The position numbers and the translations under genes are program-made. This document shows positions 34,117-38,856 of a stretch of 38,856 nt of DNA, piece after piece; positions within the stretch are counted from its first letter, which is position 1, and each line of letters starts with the position of its first letter. This stretch comes from Acidobacteriota bacterium. GTDB lineage: Bacteria; Acidobacteriota; Terriglobia; Bryobacterales; Bryobacteraceae. The notes beneath the pieces are model-generated. The model did not search any database. It saw only the letters and a program-made list of their open reading frames with translations, and was not told where the DNA came from. Location: contig JACQZT010000353.1 in assembly GCA_016213755.1 (NCBI GenBank), positions 1 through 38,856 on the forward strand. The letters run 5' to 3'.

Positions 34117-34719
34117 ATGATTGCATCGCTGCGCGGAACACTAATCGAGAAACACCCCAACCAGGCCATTGTGGATGTCGGCGGAGTGGGTTACGACCTC
34201 ACCATCCCCATCTCCACCTTTTCGGCCCTTCCGGAAACCGGCCAGCCGGTGGAACTGCGCGTGCACACTCACGTGCGAGAGGACGCGATTGCGCTGTTCG
34301 GCTTCGCCTCGGCGGACGAGAAGGCGCTGTTCGAAAAGCTGATCACGGTGGGGGGCATCGGCCCCAAGCTGGCCGTGACCATCCTGTCCGGCCTCGCCAC
34401 GCCGGAGCTGGTCGCCGCCATTCGCGGCGGCCAAGTGGACCTGCTGGTGCGCATTCCAGGAGTGGGGAAGAAGACCGCCGAGCGGCTGGTGTTGGAGCTG
34501 CGCGAGAAGCTGGAGGGCATGGCCGGAGCGGCCCCCCCGCCAGCCGGGCAGCCGGCCGCTACAGTGCTGAGCGCGATCGACCAGGACGTCCTTTCCGCGC
34601 TCATGAATCTCGGCTGCAACCGGCCGGCGGCTGAAGCGGCCATCCGCAAGGCGAGAGCCGGCGGCGCCTCCGACGAATTCGAGCCGCTATTCCGGCGCTC
34701 GCTCGAACTGCTCCGCTAG
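34117..34719 (+). CDS. ruvA: Holliday junction DNA helicase subunit RuvA
   Basis: 200 residues, the normal length. RuvA binds four-way junctions as a tetramer and loads the RuvB motor. The N-terminal OB-fold starts 'MIASLRGTLIEKHPNQAIVDVGGVGYDL'-like and includes 'VELRVHTHVREDAIALFGF'. The tandem helix-hairpin-helix domain has 'TVGGIGPKLAVTILS' (about 78-92) and 'IPGVGKKTAERLVLEL' (about 113-128). After a Pro/Ala-rich linker the C-terminal domain ('DVLSALMNLGCNRPAAEAAI') would contact RuvB. No ruvB or ruvC is visible. The stop overlaps that of the convergent amidohydrolase by three bases. Confidence 0.96.
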   Translation: MIASLRGTLIEKHPNQAIVDVGGVGYDLTIPISTFSALPETGQPVELRVHTHVREDAIALFGFASADEKALFEKLITVGGIGPKLAVTILSGLATPELVAAIRGGQVDLLVRIPGVGKKTAERLVLELREKLEGMAGAAPPPAGQPAATVLSAIDQDVLSALMNLGCNRPAAEAAIRKARAGGASDEFEPLFRRSLELLR

Positions 34720-36284
34720 TTTCGGGCCGGACCGTAGAGCACGCGGCCGGGCCTTTCGGCGGTCACCTGGCCGTCCAGCAGGGCGGGCTTGCCGTTGACG
34801 AAGGTGTGTTTCACGCCCGCTGCGTACTGGTGCGGTTTCGAGAACTCGGCTTTGTCGGCGATGATGGCGGGGTCGAAGACCGCCAGGTCGGCTTTCATGC
34901 CGGGGCGCAGCAGGCCGCGGTCCCAGAGCTTCAGGCGCGCGGCGGGCAGCGAGCTCATCTTGCGCACCGCGTCTTCGAGCGTCAGCGTCTTGCGCTCGCG
35001 CACGTAGCGGCCCAGCACGCGCGCAAAAGTGCCATAGTTGCGCGGGTGGGGGGCCTCCTCGCCGAACACGGGGATGCCGCCGTCGGAGGCGATCATGGTG
35101 AACGGGTAGCGCAGAATGCGCTCGACGTCCTCTTCGCCGATGGCGTGGTAAACGGCCTGGCAGCCGCCCTTCCGCTGGATTTCGATGGCCGTGTCGGCGG
35201 CATTCTCGAAGGTGACCGGAACGCCGCGGGCGGCGGTCAGCTCGGCCAGGTTCTTGCCGGCCAGGGACGGATCGAAGGAGCAGGCCGCCAGAACCACGTT
35301 CTTCGGGTCTCCGCCGCCGCGATCGTCCCGAATGCCGCGGACAATCGCGGTCTTGATCCGGGCGCGCTGCTCGGGCGCGGCGAGCCGCTCCAGCAGAGCC
35401 TTCCGGCCGCCGGCCTGGGCCCATTGCGGGAACAGCGCGGCGGTGCCGGTGCTGGAGGCGGTGTAGGGATACTGATCGATGGTCACGTCCACGCCGCGCG
35501 CGCGGGCCTCTTCCACCAGGCGCAGGGTTTCGCCGCTGCGCCCCCAGTTTTCGCGGCCGATGATTTTGTGGTGCGTGATCTGGGTCGGCAGGCCGCCCTC
35601 CTCGCCAATGCGGATGGTCTCCCGCACGCTGTCCAGCACACCCTCGGCCTCGTTGCGCATGTGCGAGATATGCACCCCGCCCATCCGGCCCACCACGCGC
35701 GCAATTTCGATCACCTCTTCGGTGGGGGTGTAATTGCCGGGCACGTAGAACAGGCCGGTGGAGAGACCGAAGGCGCCCTCGAGCATGGCCTGCCGCGCCA
35801 GTTCTTTCATTTGCTGGATTTCGCCGGGCGTGGCGCTTCTGTTTTCCAGACCGACGACCTTCTCGCGGATGCTCCCCTGCCCCACCAGGAGTCCAAAGTT
35901 TACCGAGATGGAAGTTTTTTCCAGCTTGGCAAGGAACGGCGCCAGGGGCACGGGAGAGCTTCCGTCGGGACCTTCCAGGAGCGTGGTCACGCCCTGCCGC
36001 AGGTAGTTTTCCGCCGCCGGCACGCCGAAGATGCCGCGCCGGGCATGGGTGTGGATGTCGAGGAAGCCGGGGGCCACCACCAGCCCGCGAGCGTCGATCT
36101 TCAGGCGCGCCGGAGCGCCGCCCAAGTGGCCCACCGCGGCGATGGTATCCCCTTGAATCGCAACGTCGCCGATAAACCAGGGGTTGCCGGCGCCGTCCAC
36201 CACGCGACCGCCAGTAATCAGCACGTCGTACTGCGGCCAGGCGGGCAGAACGAACAGAAGTACAGCCAGAATATGCAGGCGCAT
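34716..36284 (-). CDS. secreted N-acyl-D-amino-acid deacylase-like amidohydrolase
   Basis: 522 residues with a signal peptide ('LHILAVLLFVLPAWPQ'). The amidohydrolase fold begins 'DVLITGGRVVDGAGNP' and has the metal motif 'LDIHTHAR' (H78, H80). Others are 'ISHMRNEAEG', 'QITHHKIIGRENWG', 'DVTIDQYPYTAS' and 'MIASDGG', typical of the D-aminoacylase group. In characterised D-aminoacylases a cysteine bridges the metals in a 'G-N-C-G' motif; here the same place reads 'EGPDGSS', so D107 probably replaces it. The enzyme would hydrolyse N-acyl-D-amino acids or related amides in the periplasm, perhaps for peptidoglycan-derived or D-amino-acid scavenging. It is a single gene, convergent with ruvA. Confidence 0.9.
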   Translation of the reverse strand: MRLHILAVLLFVLPAWPQYDVLITGGRVVDGAGNPWFIGDVAIQGDTIAAVGHLGGAPARLKIDARGLVVAPGFLDIHTHARRGIFGVPAAENYLRQGVTTLLEGPDGSSPVPLAPFLAKLEKTSISVNFGLLVGQGSIREKVVGLENRSATPGEIQQMKELARQAMLEGAFGLSTGLFYVPGNYTPTEEVIEIARVVGRMGGVHISHMRNEAEGVLDSVRETIRIGEEGGLPTQITHHKIIGRENWGRSGETLRLVEEARARGVDVTIDQYPYTASSTGTAALFPQWAQAGGRKALLERLAAPEQRARIKTAIVRGIRDDRGGGDPKNVVLAACSFDPSLAGKNLAELTAARGVPVTFENAADTAIEIQRKGGCQAVYHAIGEEDVERILRYPFTMIASDGGIPVFGEEAPHPRNYGTFARVLGRYVRERKTLTLEDAVRKMSSLPAARLKLWDRGLLRPGMKADLAVFDPAIIADKAEFSKPHQYAAGVKHTFVNGKPALLDGQVTAERPGRVLYGPARN

Positions 36285-36344
36285 CCAGCCTATTCTAACT
36301 GTTCACCGGGGTTTGAATTGGAACGCGCAGTGTGGCGGAACGAC

Positions 36345-36431
36345 TCAGCGCCCCGCCTTGGGCGAAGAGGAGAGCATGGAGAGGAACAGCCCCACAATGA
36401 TCAACATCGCGACAATTCCCGAGAGCACCAT
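36345..36431 (-). CDS. 28-residue single-pass membrane microprotein
   Basis: An ATG at 36431 is preceded, five bases upstream, by AGGAGGT, the best Shine-Dalgarno in the window. The encoded peptide is a single hydrophobic helix ('VLSGIVAMLIIVGLFLSML') with a short basic tail ('SSSPKAGR') and a stop at 36345-36347. A longer in-frame ATG at 36527 has no comparable signal and gives an unconvincing Arg/Cys-rich extension. Such tiny hydrophobic proteins often bind larger membrane complexes or regulate transporters; no partner can be named. It lies 60 bases beyond the amidohydrolase start, on the same strand. Confidence 0.6.
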   Translation of the reverse strand: MVLSGIVAMLIIVGLFLSMLSSSPKAGR

Positions 36432-36436
36432 AACCG

Positions 36437-36443
36437 ACCTCCT
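36437..36443 (-). promoter_or_regulatory. strong ribosome binding site (AGGAGGT) of the microprotein
   Basis: On the minus strand AGGAGGT lies five bases before the ATG at 36431. It fixes that start over the longer in-frame alternative. Confidence 0.65.
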
Positions 36444-36572
36444 GACCCTTCTGCATTGTTCAGTGCAATCCGAATGCCAATCGTTACCATTTCTTCGGCT
36501 GCAACTCGTTGCTCCCTTTATCGGCACTTTGGGCGGCGGGGATTAGCAGCCCGTGGCCAAAGTCCGGATGCG

Positions 36573-36601
36573 CAGAAAATCGGGACAGGCGCCATTTTCG
36601 G
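36573..36601 (+). repeat. inverted repeat, left copy
   Basis: Contains GGGACAGG (36582-36589), GCC and TTTTCGG (36595-36601) in that order. The same order is found on the minus strand at 37164-37191 with a few mismatches and two indels. The two copies face each other across about 560 bases. Confidence 0.45.
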
Positions 36602-37163
36602 GCTCTGCGCGAGAATTTGCAGAAGTGTCCAATTGGCTGAGTTTCGAGCGTTTTGGCCCTTCGGGGCGTTGAGGATCGCGCGACCCCGGTTTCGCGTGGT
36701 GTTCCCGCCCCGAGGAGTCCTCATCTCCCCGTCTCGGAGGACTTGGAATCTTGCGGCTGGCGGGAGCGAAACGCGGCGCGATGGCAGCCGTAAGCTGCTG
36801 ATTCAAGGAGGCGTTGTTAGTATTGGAGCCTGAAACAGACCCGGCGTTCGACCAGCCGAACAGCCCCGGGTGAGACGGGGGCCAGTTCGTGGACATCAGG
36901 TTGCGTCCACGCCGCGGCTTTTCCTAACCGGCCTGCGAGAGACCGGACCGGCCGGCCGACAGGTGTTGACCCCGATGACAACCAAAGATCCTGCCAAAAA
37001 GCCCACCAACATTGCCGACGCGGCACCTCCGCCGCAGACCAATCACGAGCGGGCCTGGAGGCGTGAACGCCAGAAACCCAACAAAACCGGGGCGGCCCAC
37101 GACTTCCTGCTCAGATCCCATTTTCGGCCCACGAACTGTGATGAAACCAGGGTACTTTCACCG

Positions 37164-37191
37164 CCGAAAACGGCTCCCTGTCCCATTCTCC
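37164..37191 (-). repeat. inverted repeat, right copy
   Basis: Read on the minus strand it has GGGACAGG, GCC and TTTTCGG, matching the left copy at 36573-36601. Roughly 23 of 29 positions agree by eye. Confidence 0.45.
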
Positions 37192-37224
37192 GCCCCCGGT
37201 GGAATTTCTGCCCTGGGCTGTTAG

Positions 37225-37244
37225 CTCCGATCGCGGAGTATGAT
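37225..37244 (+). promoter_or_regulatory. candidate promoter with a palindrome before the LarA gene
   Basis: A perfect 5-bp inverted repeat, CTCCG-ATCG-CGGAG (37225-37238), directly abuts TATGAT (37239-37244), a good -10 hexamer 11 bases before the ATG. A protein bound at the palindrome would block or modulate this promoter. Confidence 0.35.
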
Positions 37245-37255
37245 ACGTTCGACTT

Positions 37256-38530
37256 ATGCGCGTGGATTTGGCTTTTGGCCGCTCGGGAATCCCGGTCGAG
37301 CTCCCGGCGGGATACGCCTATCGGGTTTTGGAAGCCCGCTCGGCCACGCCCCTGGAGGACGCCGGCGGCGCGCTGGAAGCGGCCCTGGATCGCCCCATCG
37401 GGACGCCCCCGCTAGTTGAACTCGCCCGCGGCAAGAGCACGGCGGCCATCTCGGTCTGCGACATCACCCGGCCCACCCCCAACCGGCAGACCCTGCCCCC
37501 GGTGCTGCGGCGCCTGGAGGCGGCGGGCATCCCGCGCGAGGGAATCACCATCCTGATCGCCACCGGGCTGCACCGGCCGGCCAGCGAGGCCGAGATCCGG
37601 CAGATCGTGGGTCCGGAGATCGCCGCCCGCTACCGGGTCGCCAACCACAACGCGCGCGAACTCGGCGAGCACCGCCGCCTGGGAACCAGCGCCAGCGGAA
37701 CTCCGGTCTGGATCGACGAGCGCTTCGTTTCGGCCGGCCTTCGCATGTCGCTGGGATTTATCGAGCCGCACCTGATGCTGGGCTACTCGGGCGGGCGCAA
37801 GCTGGTGGTGCCCGGCCTGGCCGCTCAGGAGACCATCCAGGTCTTGCACAACCCACATTTCATGCGCCAGACGCTGACCTCGGAAGGCTCCCTCGAGAAC
37901 AACCCGCTGCACCACGAGTTTCTGGAGATCGCGCGCATGGCGGGCCACGACTTCATGCTGGACGTGGCCCTGGCGCGCGACCGGCGCATCGCGGGCGTCT
38001 TCGCGGGCGACCCGGTGGAAGCGCACCGCGCGGGCGTGGCCTTCGTCTCGCGCGTCATGCTCGAACTGCTGGACGAGCCGGTGGACGCCGTCCTCACCAC
38101 GTCGGCCGGCTATCCCCTGGATCTGACCTTCTACCAGGCGCTCAAAGGCGCCACCGCCGCGCAGCACATCGTCAAGCCCGGCGGCAGGATCCTGCTGGTG
38201 GCGGCCTGCGAGGAGGGACCCGGCGCGCCCGAGTTCCGCCGCATGCTCAAGGAGTATCCCACCGACCGGCAGTTTCTGGACGCCACCGCCTCGGCGCCGG
38301 TGGTCGTCGACCAGTGGCAGCTCGACAAGTTCGCCATGGTGACCGCCAAAGCGAAAGTGCTGTTCTACGTCCCGGGTCTCGCGGCCGATTACTACCCCAC
38401 GCTGTGGGGAACCGCGTACCCGAGCTTGCAGGCCGCCGTCGGCGCCCTGCTGGCCGGCCTGCCGCCGGGCGCGAAAGTGGCCGTGATTCCGGAAGGGCCG
38501 TACGTGCTGGCCAAGACCCGCGCCGCCTAG
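37256..38530 (+). CDS. larA: LarA-family nickel-pincer racemase/epimerase
   Basis: 424 residues, the usual LarA length. LarA enzymes use a covalently bound nickel-pincer nucleotide to racemise or epimerise alpha-hydroxy acids such as lactate. Key residues are kept in register with the Lactobacillus enzyme, shifted by two: H106 in 'ATGLHRPAS', H172 in 'GFIEPHLMLGYSGGRK', K182 (cofactor attachment) in the same segment, and H198 in 'VLHNPHF'. Also 'VCDITRPTPNR' near residue 70 is the family's N-terminal motif. The cofactor-making proteins LarB, LarC and LarE are not in the window. Family members differ in substrate, so lactate is only one possibility. The next gene starts three bases after its stop. 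Confidence 0.9.
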   Translation: MRVDLAFGRSGIPVELPAGYAYRVLEARSATPLEDAGGALEAALDRPIGTPPLVELARGKSTAAISVCDITRPTPNRQTLPPVLRRLEAAGIPREGITILIATGLHRPASEAEIRQIVGPEIAARYRVANHNARELGEHRRLGTSASGTPVWIDERFVSAGLRMSLGFIEPHLMLGYSGGRKLVVPGLAAQETIQVLHNPHFMRQTLTSEGSLENNPLHHEFLEIARMAGHDFMLDVALARDRRIAGVFAGDPVEAHRAGVAFVSRVMLELLDEPVDAVLTTSAGYPLDLTFYQALKGATAAQHIVKPGGRILLVAACEEGPGAPEFRRMLKEYPTDRQFLDATASAPVVVDQWQLDKFAMVTAKAKVLFYVPGLAADYYPTLWGTAYPSLQAAVGALLAGLPPGAKVAVIPEGPYVLAKTRAA

Positions 38531-38532
38531 CC

Positions 38533-38740
38533 ATGCGGCCTGTCGTTTTCCTGCTGGGCCTGATCGCGGTTTCCGCCGGCGCGCAAACCGAGGCCGGAAA
38601 GGAACTGGCCGCCGCGCCCGCGCGGGACGCTATCCAACTGGACGGCCGCCTGAACGAGCCGGCCTGGCGCCGGGCGGGTGCCGTGGAACTCACGCAGCAG
38701 TCGCCGCATCCGGGAGGGGTGCGCGACATAGAAGTGGAGA
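38533..38740 (+). pseudogene. CBM9-like/DUF5916-type secreted protein, N-terminal fragment interrupted by an IS end
   Basis: The frame begins with ATG at 38533, two bases after the larA stop. A signal peptide ('VVFLLGLIAVSAGAQT') is followed by 'AIQLDGRLNEPAWRRAGAVEL', the start of a CBM9-like domain as in large DUF5916-type outer-membrane proteins. After about 38730 the sequence no longer resembles that domain; it belongs to the opposite-strand transposase end. The reading frame runs on to a chance stop at 38851-38853. The exact junction is uncertain (about 38726-38740). It may be a true gene disruption, or an assembly join at a repeated IS. Confidence 0.65.
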
Positions 38741-38856
38741 TCAGGCGACCCGCGACTCCCAGTAGTCCTCGAACTCACCGTTCATCTGGCAGCAGCGGAG
38801 GGCGAGAATTGCGTTGGCGCCGCGGACAGTCCAGAACATCCCGGACTGTTTGAGGC
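38741..38856 (-). mobile_element. 3' end of ISKra4-type transposase gene (partial)
   Basis: On the minus strand the frame from 38854 to the TGA at 38741-38743 encodes 37 residues, including 'SGMFWTVRGANAILALRC' and 'NGEFEDYWESRVA'. This is the C-terminal signature of ISKra4-family transposases as I know them. The rest of the element lies beyond the right edge. The IS terminal repeat should lie in the few bases left of 38741; none can be defined without the other end. Confidence 0.75.

Larger units (their letters stand above)
36444..37255. other. gene-poor interval with dispersed repeat-like segments
   Basis: About 800 bases with lower coding character than the rest of the window. ORFs on both strands here are short, biased in composition (Arg/Pro) and not preceded by ribosome sites. 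The interval contains a pair of inverted 28-29-base segments and a further CATTTTCGG (37119-37127). A 7-bp inverted repeat AGTCCTC (36716-36722) pairs with GAGGACT (36737-36743). It may be a decayed insertion or an intergenic repeat of the lineage; no gene is called. Confidence 0.5.

Noticed and set aside
36870-37415. A 181-codon plus-strand frame before and into larA
   Set aside because: Pro/Arg-rich with no domain; it overlaps the well-supported larA start in another frame and has no ribosome site.

Overview
The window reads as a high-GC, densely coded stretch of an acidobacterial chromosome or metagenome contig, most likely from the Solibacter/Bryobacter group. The evidence is a Solibacter-type C-terminal domain (TIGR03437-like) on a secreted hydrolase, a large carboxypeptidase-regulatory/TonB-receptor-like (Oar-type) outer-membrane protein, sulfatase and fucosidase genes, and an ISKra4-type transposase end. 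Lineage is inferred from protein types only. No rRNA, tRNA or CRISPR array was found.

Layout. (1) 1-9946 is an exopolysaccharide locus. A tight minus-strand operon runs from 7184 leftwards: a CE18/Agd3-like polysaccharide deacetylase, a TolC-like outer-membrane factor, a HlyD-like adaptor, a PelF glycosyltransferase and a PelG-like membrane protein cut by the window edge. Divergent to it are a secreted GH114 endo-galactosaminidase-like protein and a second TIM-barrel glycosidase-like protein. This combines a bacterial Pel synthase with the enzyme pair (CE18 and GH114) known from fungal galactosaminogalactan, and it carries a HlyD/TolC pair where a PelB/PelC exporter would be expected. (2) 10021-13212 encodes a TonB-receptor-like protein. 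(3) 13384-19893 is a two-gene unit: an SPFH/band-7-like membrane protein and a 1848-residue protein. The large protein joins a degenerate aminotransferase-like domain, an apparently intact fold-type I PLP aminotransferase, and a phosphoenolpyruvate-carboxylase-like domain whose PEP-binding residues are largely replaced. This is the strongest candidate for something undescribed. (4) 20297-23830 is cobalamin-dependent methionine synthase. (5) 23797-25359 (minus) is a trypsin-like protein with a secreted DRGH nuclease. (6) 25434-31680 is a translationally coupled glycan-degradation operon: sulfatase, ThuA-GH29 fucosidase fusion, and clan GH-A hydrolase. (7) 31685-34719 holds a receiver-less OmpR-type DNA-binding protein, an NtrC-family regulator, rsmE (minus) and ruvA. 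(8) 34716-36284 (minus) is a secreted D-aminoacylase-like amidohydrolase, followed by a gene-poor interval with one convincing 28-residue membrane microprotein. (9) 37256-38530 is a LarA-family protein, followed by a CBM9-like gene apparently interrupted by the end of an ISKra4-type element at the right edge.

Genes are packed with ATGA-type overlaps inside operons and short convergent 3' overlaps between operons. Several starts have a -10-like hexamer only 6-12 bases upstream, which suggests leaderless or near-leaderless transcripts. Assignments rest on motifs read by eye; no database search was possible.
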